The notes under the pieces are model-generated. The model saw only the letters and a list, made by a program, of their open reading frames with translations. It was not told the origin of the DNA and searched no databases. A stretch of DNA of 64,000 bases from Prosthecobacter debontii (GTDB lineage: Bacteria; Verrucomicrobiota; Verrucomicrobiia; Verrucomicrobiales; Akkermansiaceae), in assembly GCA_945870855.1 (NCBI GenBank), contig CAMBTP010000005.1:41072-105071 (forward strand). The letters run 5' to 3'. Numbering within the stretch: position 1 is the stretch's first letter; each line of letters starts with the position of its first letter. This document shows positions 44,560-52,197 of this stretch, in pieces. Both the position numbers and the translations under genes were made by a program.

Positions 44560-46056
44560 TTAGATTAGCTGGTAATAGGGCGTGCTCAGCATGAGATGGC
44601 AGAGCTCACCGAGTTCTTTATCTGTAAAACTAACGCCTTTCTTGGAGGCCGCATAAGCGATGAATGAGTCACGTGCCTTTGCAGGGATCGGCACGCAGAA
44701 GAACCTCGCGATCAGTTCATCCACGAGCTTCTCCGTTTCATTGCGTCCTGACTCGGGCGCGATCTTAGCGAAGTCCGGGCCCATTGAGTCACCGCGCAGC
44801 TTGTTCCTCATTCCAATCTTTTTCGCACTCATCATATCGCGGACGCTTCCGTTGATCAGGCTTCCGGCTAGATTGTAACGTGTGAGCAAGGTATTCGTAT
44901 TGATCCACGCTTTTCCCCAATCCCAGCCCGCCACATTCGGCGGCATGAAAAGCACCTGCCCGAGCTGGGTTTGACCCATGATCGGGAAACCGAGCGGTGC
45001 CGACTCCATCTCCAACTCCTTGAGAAGCTGCACGAGGTATTGCACGGGGGATTTGATCTGCGTCGCCATCGCTTTTTTACCGTAAAACTCTGCGGAAAGA
45101 AAAATTTCGCGAAGCACAGGTTTCAGTTCGTAATCGTTTTTGCGGAAGGTCGCCGCAAGATCCGCCATCGCAGAATCCACCGGTTTCTCATAAGCAAAGA
45201 ATTCCCAAAGCTTCACCGCCATAAATTTCGCGCAGGCATCCTTCTTGAAAATGAGACTCACCACATCCTTTCCGTTATACGGGCCGGTTTCACCGAAAAT
45301 TGTTTTTTCTCCATCGTCCCAAGCCCGCGCACTCTGGACGACCTCGCCGTTGAGCCGGTTCAGTTGGTATCCGGTGAAAGCCCGCGCCGCCTGCTTCACG
45401 TCCTCCTCGGTGTAGTTCCCTTCACCAAGAGTGAAGAGCTCCATGACCTCCCGCGCAAAATTCTCATTGGGCATCGACTTACTAGAGCGCTGCGTATCGA
45501 GATACAACATCATCGCCGGATCGCGGACGATCTTCTGCGTCAAATCCCGTAAATTTCCGAACGCATACTCGCGGAATAATTCGTTCTGCTTAATCAACAG
45601 CACCGGTTGCTTGACCTTCTGGATCGAGGTCGCGAAATGGTCGTGCCAGAAAAGCGTCATCTTCTCGCGGAGAGGAGCTTTCGTTTTTAGCATCCGGCTG
45701 AACCACCAATGCTGCGCCTCCAAGCCCTGCTTCCGCGACTCTTGCTGCTCATCCTTCTGAATCACCCGCCTCTTTTTCTCCGCCTCCTCCACTGATAAGC
45801 CGCGTGTCTCCGCCATCATCTCCCGCCGCTCCATCATCATTTCCGTCATGTTGACCATCGCGGTTTTTAGATCCGCCCATTCCGGCTTCGGATGCGCTTT
45901 GATCGACTCCTCAGGATTGAGTAAAAAATCCACCGCTTTCTCCCTTCCCATAGCATGAAAGCGCCCGTTCTCATCCGGCGATCCACCGAAACCCGCCCGG
46001 CTCAACAGGTGCCTAGCCTCTTCCTTCGTCCAATTTCCTTTTGCTGGCGGTAACAT
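44560..46056 (-). CDS. DUF1800 family protein
   Basis: 498 aa. Typical DUF1800 segments are visible: WTKEEARHLLSRAGFGGSPD, LRDLTQKIVRDPAMMLYLDT, NENFAREVMELFTLGEGNYT, and MPPNVAGWDWGKAWINT. No clear signal peptide with the start at 46056. It forms the upstream member of the DUF1800-DUF1501 pair, which recurs widely in Planctomycetes, Verrucomicrobia and Proteobacteria without an assigned function. A 14-bp gap to the DUF1501 gene supports one operon. Confidence 0.9.
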   Translation of the reverse strand: MLPPAKGNWTKEEARHLLSRAGFGGSPDENGRFHAMGREKAVDFLLNPEESIKAHPKPEWADLKTAMVNMTEMMMERREMMAETRGLSVEEAEKKRRVIQKDEQQESRKQGLEAQHWWFSRMLKTKAPLREKMTLFWHDHFATSIQKVKQPVLLIKQNELFREYAFGNLRDLTQKIVRDPAMMLYLDTQRSSKSMPNENFAREVMELFTLGEGNYTEEDVKQAARAFTGYQLNRLNGEVVQSARAWDDGEKTIFGETGPYNGKDVVSLIFKKDACAKFMAVKLWEFFAYEKPVDSAMADLAATFRKNDYELKPVLREIFLSAEFYGKKAMATQIKSPVQYLVQLLKELEMESAPLGFPIMGQTQLGQVLFMPPNVAGWDWGKAWINTNTLLTRYNLAGSLINGSVRDMMSAKKIGMRNKLRGDSMGPDFAKIAPESGRNETEKLVDELIARFFCVPIPAKARDSFIAYAASKKGVSFTDKELGELCHLMLSTPYYQLI

Positions 46057-46144
46057 AAAATCTTCTTACGAATCCCTAAACACTACGAAACCAACACGGT
46101 TGCGCGAATTCAAAAGTTTCTTTAAATTTCTTGTCTACACCTCA

Positions 46145-48670
46145 ATGACCGAACTCCTCTCACCCGCCGGAAACTGGGACTGCGCCCGCGCCGCCGTGGC
46201 TGCGGGTGCGGATGCGATCTACTTCGGCCTGCCGAAATTTAACGCCCGCCTCCGCGCCGATAATTTCACCGAAGCAGACCTCCCCGAACTGATGGCCTAC
46301 CTCCACAAGCACGGCGTGAAAGGCTTCGTCGCGATGAATACCCTGATCTTCACCAGCGAGCTCGAAGCCGCCGAGCGCCAGCTCCGCCTGATCGCGGACG
46401 CCGGAGTCGATGCCCTTATCATTCAGGACATCGGCCTCGCGAAAATGGCACGTGAGATCGTCCCGGAAGTGGAACTCCACGCCTCCACCCAAATGACGAT
46501 CACCTCCCCCGAAGGCCTCGCTTTCTTGGAAACAATCTTCCCGATGGAACGCGCCGTCCTCGCCCGCGAACTCTCCATTAAGGAAATCGAACGATTTCAT
46601 TCTTCCCCAATCTCCAATCTCCAATCTCCAATCACCCCTTTGGAAGTCTTCGTCCACGGTGCGCTATGCGTTGCCTATTCCGGCCAATGCCTCACCTCGG
46701 AAAGCCTAGGCCAGCGCTCCGCGAACCGCGGCGAGTGCGCCCAAGCCTGCCGCATGCCCTACGAAATCGTCGTCGATGGCGTCACCCAAGATCTCGCTGA
46801 GCATCGCTACCTCCTCTCCCCACAGGATCTCTCCGCCGTCGATCTCATCCCAGACCTCGTCCGCGCCGGTGTGAAAAGTTTCAAAATCGAAGGCCGCCTC
46901 AAAACCCCAGAATACGTCGCCGCCGTCACCCGCGTCTATCGAAAGGCACTTGATGCCTGTAGCTGCCCCGTCACGGAGCAGGCCGTGGAAACCCCGTCTC
47001 GGGGCGTCTCGCAAGAAGAGAAATACCAGTTAGAAATGACCTTCTCCCGCGGCCTCACCACCGGCTGGCTCGCAGGCACCAACCACCCCTACCTCACCCA
47101 CGGGAAATTCGGAAAAAAACGCGGCCCGTTTCTCGGCACGATCATCGAAGCACAGAACGGCTGGATCCGCCTAGATACCCCGCCTTCCCAACAAACCCCA
47201 CCCCTCAAAGCCGGCGACGGCATCGTCTTCGACGCAGGCGAGAACCGCGATCTCGAACAGGGAGCCTCCATTTGGAAAATCGAGAACGACCGCATCATCT
47301 TCCACCGCACCTTTTCCGGCATCAATTTCGACCGCATCCGCCCCGGCGTAACCCTCTACAAAACCGCCGATCCCGCCCTCGAATCCGAGATCCGAAAATT
47401 CTGGCAAACCGCCAAACCTAAAATCAAACGCACCCCCCTCCATCTCACCCTAACAGGAAAACCCGGCGAGCCGCTCACATGTAGCTGCCCCGTCCCGGGG
47501 CAGGCCGTGGCTAACCCGTCTCGGGTTGTAATTTCCACAACCATCCCCCTCTCGGAAGCCACCACCCACCCCCTCACCACCGAGACCCTGGAAAAACAAC
47601 TCTCCCGCCTAGGCGACACACCCTACGAACTCGCCTCCCTCGATAACCAAATCCAAGGCGACTGCCACCTTCCTCTCTCCGCCCTCAACCAGCTCCGCCG
47701 CGACCTAGTCTCCAACCTCTCCCAGATCCAAGATCAACAATCCAAAATCCTCAATCGCCAATCATCCAAAAGCCCCCACCACCTCTTCCCCCAATTATCA
47801 AATCTCCCAATATCAAATCCCCCTTCTCTCTCGATCCTCACCCGCACTCTTCCCCAGCTCGAAGCTGCCATCGAGGCCGGAATCCCTCAAATCTACTGCG
47901 ATTTCGAAGACCCCCGCCGCTACAAGGAAGCCGTTTCCCTCTTCAGATCCTCAATAATCAATCCTCAATCAACAATCATCCTCGCCACCCCGCGCATCCT
48001 AAAACCCGGCGAAATCGGATACCTGAAACTCATTGAACGCGCCGAACCCGATGGCCTTCTTCTCCGCAACCTCGCCGCGCTCAATTACTACAAAGACCGT
48101 AGCGAACTCATCCGCATCGGCGATTTCTCTCTCAACGTCGCCAACCCCCTCACCGCAAAAATCCTCCGCGAGTCCGCCCACCTCGACCGCCTCACCATCT
48201 CCTACGATCTCAACATATCCCAAGTCCTCGAACTATTAGATAAAACCCCACCCGAATGGCTGGAACTCACCCTCCACCAGCACATGCCTATGTTTCACAT
48301 GGAGCACTGCGTATTCTGCACCTTCCTCAGCTCCGGCACTACCTACAAGGACTGCGGCCGGCCTTGCGAGAAACACACCGTCCACCTCCGCGACCGCGTC
48401 GGCCAACTCCACCGCCTGCAGGCCGATGTTGGCTGCCGCAACACTCTCTTCAACGGCCGCGCCCAGACCGGCGCTCGCTTCCTCCCCCAGCTTCTCGCCT
48501 CTGGCCTCCGCCATTTCCGCATCGAGCTACTCGACGAAAACCAAACCGACGCCCTCTCCACCATCAACTCCTACCTCGATCTTCTTTCGGAAAAAATCTC
48601 ACCCGCCACGCTCCTGAGCGAAATCCACGCCACCGAAAAACTCGGCGTCACCGAAGGCACCCTCGCCTAA
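46145..48670 (+). CDS. U32 family peptidase/RlhA-like protein with in-frame repeat insertions
   Basis: 841 aa from ATG 46145 (MTELLSPAGNWDCARAAVAA). Family motifs: VFVHGALCVAYSGQCLTS, SANRGECAQACRMPYE with the Fe-S-ligand-type cysteines, FKIEGRLKTPEYVAAV, and the C-terminal MEHCVFCTFLSSG...CGRPCEKH. Related proteins (RlhA, TrhP/YegQ) hydroxylate RNA bases. The frame contains two double-hairpin elements at 46958 and 47480, and low-complexity stretches (SSPISNLQSPIT; QSKILNRQSSK; SSIINPQSTII) made of AATC-type repeats, all in frame and absent from the family core. A lipoprotein gene follows. Confidence 0.88.
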   Translation: MTELLSPAGNWDCARAAVAAGADAIYFGLPKFNARLRADNFTEADLPELMAYLHKHGVKGFVAMNTLIFTSELEAAERQLRLIADAGVDALIIQDIGLAKMAREIVPEVELHASTQMTITSPEGLAFLETIFPMERAVLARELSIKEIERFHSSPISNLQSPITPLEVFVHGALCVAYSGQCLTSESLGQRSANRGECAQACRMPYEIVVDGVTQDLAEHRYLLSPQDLSAVDLIPDLVRAGVKSFKIEGRLKTPEYVAAVTRVYRKALDACSCPVTEQAVETPSRGVSQEEKYQLEMTFSRGLTTGWLAGTNHPYLTHGKFGKKRGPFLGTIIEAQNGWIRLDTPPSQQTPPLKAGDGIVFDAGENRDLEQGASIWKIENDRIIFHRTFSGINFDRIRPGVTLYKTADPALESEIRKFWQTAKPKIKRTPLHLTLTGKPGEPLTCSCPVPGQAVANPSRVVISTTIPLSEATTHPLTTETLEKQLSRLGDTPYELASLDNQIQGDCHLPLSALNQLRRDLVSNLSQIQDQQSKILNRQSSKSPHHLFPQLSNLPISNPPSLSILTRTLPQLEAAIEAGIPQIYCDFEDPRRYKEAVSLFRSSIINPQSTIILATPRILKPGEIGYLKLIERAEPDGLLLRNLAALNYYKDRSELIRIGDFSLNVANPLTAKILRESAHLDRLTISYDLNISQVLELLDKTPPEWLELTLHQHMPMFHMEHCVFCTFLSSGTTYKDCGRPCEKHTVHLRDRVGQLHRLQADVGCRNTLFNGRAQTGARFLPQLLASGLRHFRIELLDENQTDALSTINSYLDLLSEKISPATLLSEIHATEKLGVTEGTLA
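46603..46636 (+). repeat. Heptamer tract inside the U32 gene
   Basis: CCAATCT repeated about four times, encoding SNLQSPI-like residues between two conserved parts of the protein. Related AATC-rich stretches lie at about 47735-47830 and 47948-47990 in the same gene. Confidence 0.65.
46958..47013 (+). repeat. In-gene double-hairpin element, copy 1
   Basis: CTGCCCCG-TCA-CGGAGCAG (one mismatch) followed by CCCCG-TCT-CGGGG, separated by GCCGTGGAAA-type sequence. It starts with GTAGCTGCC like the other two copies. It is read in frame as CSCPVTEQAVETPSRGV. Confidence 0.8.
47480..47531 (+). repeat. In-gene double-hairpin element, copy 2
   Basis: CTGCCCCG-TCC-CGGGGCAG (perfect) followed by AACCCG-TCT-CGGGTT (perfect). 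It is read in the same frame as copy 1 (CSCPVPGQAVANPSRVV). Compared with copy 1, the second stem has changed on both sides. Confidence 0.82.
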
Positions 48671-48673
48671 CGG

Positions 48674-48696
48674 AGAGCCGTGCTTCCAGCCGGCTT
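48674..48696 (+). repeat. 23-bp AGAGCCG...CCGGCTT repeat, copy 1
   Basis: AGAGCCGTGCTTCCAGCCGG plus CTT, 3 bp after the U32 stop codon. It differs by one base from 53977-53999, which follows the rho stop by 18 bp. Neither has a T run. Confidence 0.65.
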
Positions 48697-48747
48697 TGCC
48701 ATAAACAAATCCAAGACTCAGCGGCATTGAACCACCAACCATCTGCT

Positions 48748-51012
48748 TTGAAATTCGGGATCTTCATCATCCTTGCTCTACTCCTCTCCTGCGAGGAAAG
48801 GCCCCCCGTTTCAAAAGGTTCCTCTGCGCCCGAAAGTAACCCTACACTCGCCGCCGCACAGTTCGCTCTTGCGCAAAATTATCTCACTCACAATGAGCCC
48901 CTCAAGGCCATTCCCTACCTCGTCGCATCCCTTTCAATCCAGGCTTCGCCCAAAACCGAATCCCTTTTGAAAAAGATTCTCGCCTCCACGGATTTCACCC
49001 TGCCTGTAAAGGAACTTCGCCACCCCTTTCCCGTCCTCCATTTCAAAGAAGCAGGGCATAATCTCTTCGTCGCCGTCGAAGGAAAATACCCGACCGTAAT
49101 CCGCTGGAACCTTTCCGATGAGCCCTCTGTCGGCGCTGTCATGTTCCCTACGAAAGCCAAACAGATCAACCACCTCACAGTCTCGCCGGATTCGAAATTC
49201 ATCATCGTCCACCGCGATGAACTCAGCCTTCTCTGCCGTGCTGAAACACTGAAGCCCATCGCCGCCCTCGACGCATTCGCGAAAGGACTCGATCCAGAAA
49301 CCTGCCAGCCTTTTTCGGAAAATGGACTGTTATTCGCACATCCGATCACGGATGCGAACGGATTACAGATCTGGCAAATCCACGACTCCAACACCGGCGA
49401 AGTCCTGCGCTCCGAAACAATCATCCCGGGCTCCTCCTACGTCACCTCCGCCATCTTCGAAGGCACCACCCTACGCATCACGATGAGTAACCAAAGTTCT
49501 CATGAAATCCCGCTCGCGGGTGCCGTCGTATTTCATCGTTCGTCCTCGATAAAAATTACAACTCCGCCCGCCCCATTCAACATCACCCACACTGCCGAAA
49601 ACACTCTCACCATCGTCCGCACGTTCCGCCTGAGCTCCGATGAAATTTCTAACAGATCGGAAGAACTACTGTATGCTCTCTCCGGATTTAAACTGGATCT
49701 CAACACCCAGACTCTCACAAAAATCCCCGCCCCAAATCGCCTCGCAATTCTAACCAAGGAATTGCCCGGAAGACTCCCTCCCACACTTCGCATATATTCT
49801 TCGGAAACACCCATCACCCGCCGACTCGCCGACGCCTACCCCGAAAATTTTCCCGAACTCACCGCAGCTGATCGTGCCCACGCTGAAATCATCATGCAGG
49901 TCTTCACCACCGGCGACCGCGAAGCCACCCTCGCCGTGATCGATTCCGCCACCCACGGACTACCCTTTGCTACCGCAATTTTCCTCGCTCTGGATTCGCA
50001 AAAACCGGAGTTCATCTCACGCGCTGTAGAAAAAGCCACCGATCTCCCACCCGCGTTGCTAGCCCTGGCGAATCGCAGGATACCGCCTGATACAGACTTC
50101 GATTACCTTCGCCGCATCGAGGATTGGCATGGCTACGAATCTCCGGATTTCGCTCCACTCCTAAACCGTTTCCGCAAAGAACAAGCAGACTACCTTTTGT
50201 CTCTCACACTTCCCGATGATCCGTCCGAAGACGACATCTCCGCCCTCTCGCTTCGTCTAACAGACACCAAAACCATCGCAACCCTCGGCCAACTCGTGAT
50301 CGCCGAAAAAGCCATCAACGCCGCCCGTATCCTTTCGGAAAATCCCAAGCACGCCATCACCGCCATCCGTCTCGCCGAATACGCGCAACGCCTCGGCACA
50401 GCACCCGCAAATTGCCTGCGCGTCCGCGCCGCAGCGTTCCTCACACTCGCTGATTTCGATACCGCGCACGCTACATGGATCGATCTCATCACCAACCAAC
50501 CGGAAGCCGATCACCTCCCCACCGATTACACCGAGGCCGCCCATACCGCATTCGAAACCGGCAACCCTCGTCAAGCCATCGAAATCCTCAACACCGGCCT
50601 GTTCCGTTTCCCCAACGCTCCCTCCTCCGCGATCCGCTCCGGTTGGATCGCGCTTCTAACAGACCACACCGAGGACGCCCTCCGCTACCTGAACCACGCC
50701 ACCAAAATCGGCCTGCCTCCCGATGAGATCGAGGACACCACCGCCCTGCTCGCCATATCGCACGAACGCCTCGGTGATCACGAAGCCGCCGTTTCCTACC
50801 TCGCCCAGCTCAAGGCCATCAGCCCGAAATGGGTGGATGCGGAAACACTCGCAATGCTCCCTTGGCCGGAATCATTCAAGGATAGCCTGAACGCGATCAT
50901 TTTCAGCGAGGGGGAAAACGAACCTTGGCCGTTACCGGAAAATGATCCGACAGATACGGCTCCCCTCCCCGGAGAACTCCCGATCGTAGAACCGCCCCTC
51001 CCTTCGAGATAA
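48748..51012 (+). CDS. Lipoprotein with propeller-like and TPR-like regions, function unknown
   Basis: 754 aa. TTG 48748 is chosen because it gives MKFGIFIILALLLSC, a 14-residue lipoprotein signal with lipobox LLSC and Cys15 as the lipidated residue. A TTG at 48727 would only lengthen the n-region. Residues about 30-60 (ALAQNYLTHNEPLKAIPYLV) and 570-720 (GNPRQAIEILNTGLFRFPNA; LGDHEAAVSYLAQLKAI) look like TPR units. The middle (about 75-330) has WD/propeller-like strands. No enzymatic motif was recognised. Its last 110 bp overlap the convergent EEP gene. A periplasmic scaffold role is a guess. Confidence 0.75.
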   Translation: MKFGIFIILALLLSCEERPPVSKGSSAPESNPTLAAAQFALAQNYLTHNEPLKAIPYLVASLSIQASPKTESLLKKILASTDFTLPVKELRHPFPVLHFKEAGHNLFVAVEGKYPTVIRWNLSDEPSVGAVMFPTKAKQINHLTVSPDSKFIIVHRDELSLLCRAETLKPIAALDAFAKGLDPETCQPFSENGLLFAHPITDANGLQIWQIHDSNTGEVLRSETIIPGSSYVTSAIFEGTTLRITMSNQSSHEIPLAGAVVFHRSSSIKITTPPAPFNITHTAENTLTIVRTFRLSSDEISNRSEELLYALSGFKLDLNTQTLTKIPAPNRLAILTKELPGRLPPTLRIYSSETPITRRLADAYPENFPELTAADRAHAEIIMQVFTTGDREATLAVIDSATHGLPFATAIFLALDSQKPEFISRAVEKATDLPPALLALANRRIPPDTDFDYLRRIEDWHGYESPDFAPLLNRFRKEQADYLLSLTLPDDPSEDDISALSLRLTDTKTIATLGQLVIAEKAINAARILSENPKHAITAIRLAEYAQRLGTAPANCLRVRAAAFLTLADFDTAHATWIDLITNQPEADHLPTDYTEAAHTAFETGNPRQAIEILNTGLFRFPNAPSSAIRSGWIALLTDHTEDALRYLNHATKIGLPPDEIEDTTALLAISHERLGDHEAAVSYLAQLKAISPKWVDAETLAMLPWPESFKDSLNAIIFSEGENEPWPLPENDPTDTAPLPGELPIVEPPLPSR

Positions 51013-51829
51013 AAATGTGATCCACCTTCCACTGCCGGCTCGGATCACTCATCCAGAAGTGCAAGGTTCCTCGTTTTTTCTCTCCTGCATTGAGCGTATC
51101 GAAAGTCTCCACCATCCCATCGAAACCTTGAACCACTGGGATCGATGTGCGCTTACCCGCGAGAAACAACACCGCCGAATTCCCCTCCACCGCATTAAAA
51201 TCCCCCAGCCACACCACCGGATCTTCGTTGGAATTCATCTTCACCAAGCTCTCCGCCATCAGCCTCACACCCTTTTCCCTAGAAGTCTGGTTCCTATGAT
51301 CAAGGTGCATATTCACCACCCAAATCCCCTGCCCGCTCGCCCGATCTAACAGCCGCACCCAGGTCGCAACTCGCGGGATTTCATTCCCCCACGTCATCGA
51401 TCCCACCTTGTCCGGCGTTGCGGAAAGCCAGATCATCCCGCTCTTGTCTCCATCCACCGCAAAGCGATCCCTTTGATAAAAAATCCCCGAATACTCCCCC
51501 TCACGCTTGCCGTCGCTACGCCCCATCCCGACGAAACCATAATCAGACATCGACGCCCGAAGATCCGCCACCTGCCCATGCATTCCCTCTTGGATACCTA
51601 GAAAATCCGGTTGCTCAACCCGCAGCATTTTCACTATCCCAACCACCCGCTCCGCCCAGCTCCGCCGGCCTTTATCACCAGCATTCTCATAGCGGATGTT
51701 AAAAGTCATCGCTTTAACTACCATCGCCCCGTCTTCAGAAACTGCGATTGCCTTAGGAACCCGCTTTGCCCTTTCGCATCCCGATAACAGCCACACAGCC
51801 GCCGCAATCCCGATTAACCGTAGCCACAT
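50903..51829 (-). CDS. Lipoprotein endonuclease/exonuclease/phosphatase (EEP) family hydrolase
   Basis: 308 aa. Signal MWLRLIGIAAAVWLLSGC with lipobox LSGC. Then the EEP catalytic pattern: MTFNIRYENAG, LGIQEG with the metal-binding glutamate, VVNMHLDHRN, VVWLGDFNAVEGN, and the terminal YLSDHFPVTAKV carrying the catalytic Asp-His. The substrate could be nucleic acid, sphingomyelin-like lipid or phosphoinositide. The C-terminal motif is required for activity, so the 110-bp convergent overlap with the preceding lipoprotein gene involves genuine coding sequence on this strand. Confidence 0.9.
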   Translation of the reverse strand: MWLRLIGIAAAVWLLSGCERAKRVPKAIAVSEDGAMVVKAMTFNIRYENAGDKGRRSWAERVVGIVKMLRVEQPDFLGIQEGMHGQVADLRASMSDYGFVGMGRSDGKREGEYSGIFYQRDRFAVDGDKSGMIWLSATPDKVGSMTWGNEIPRVATWVRLLDRASGQGIWVVNMHLDHRNQTSREKGVRLMAESLVKMNSNEDPVVWLGDFNAVEGNSAVLFLAGKRTSIPVVQGFDGMVETFDTLNAGEKKRGTLHFWMSDPSRQWKVDHIFISKGGAVLRSGVLRGGEPYLSDHFPVTAKVRFPPR

Positions 51830-52197
51830 CCTCAGCGAAGCTCACACCCGATGCCGCAAACGTCAATCAGCGCCTCAAACCCCAAGTTTTTTTGATATGT
51901 TTTTTGATATTGCCAAATCCCCACCAAGCCCACATCTTCACGCCGTTGTCACGACGGTTGGCGGCTTCGGGATCTTCTCCCTTGCCACCATGCCACCGGT
52001 CGAATCCCAGTTCATCTCCCGCCGCGTGCGATGAAATCAACGACCGGAAACGACCCCCGCGCCGTCCCCCTTTTTACAAGCTCCCGGAGAATTTCCATAT
52101 CCTCGGTGAAGCCCCAAAATCATATCCCCATCACCGTTTCCCACGCCGCCATCCATCAGGAAGGAACGACGCTTCCGATTTCCCAAAACTCTCCCGA

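Noticed and set aside
48256..48747. Upstream in-frame extension of the lipoprotein gene
   Set aside because: It lies inside the U32 gene in another frame and is Arg/Pro/His-rich; the lipobox signal starts at TTG 48748.
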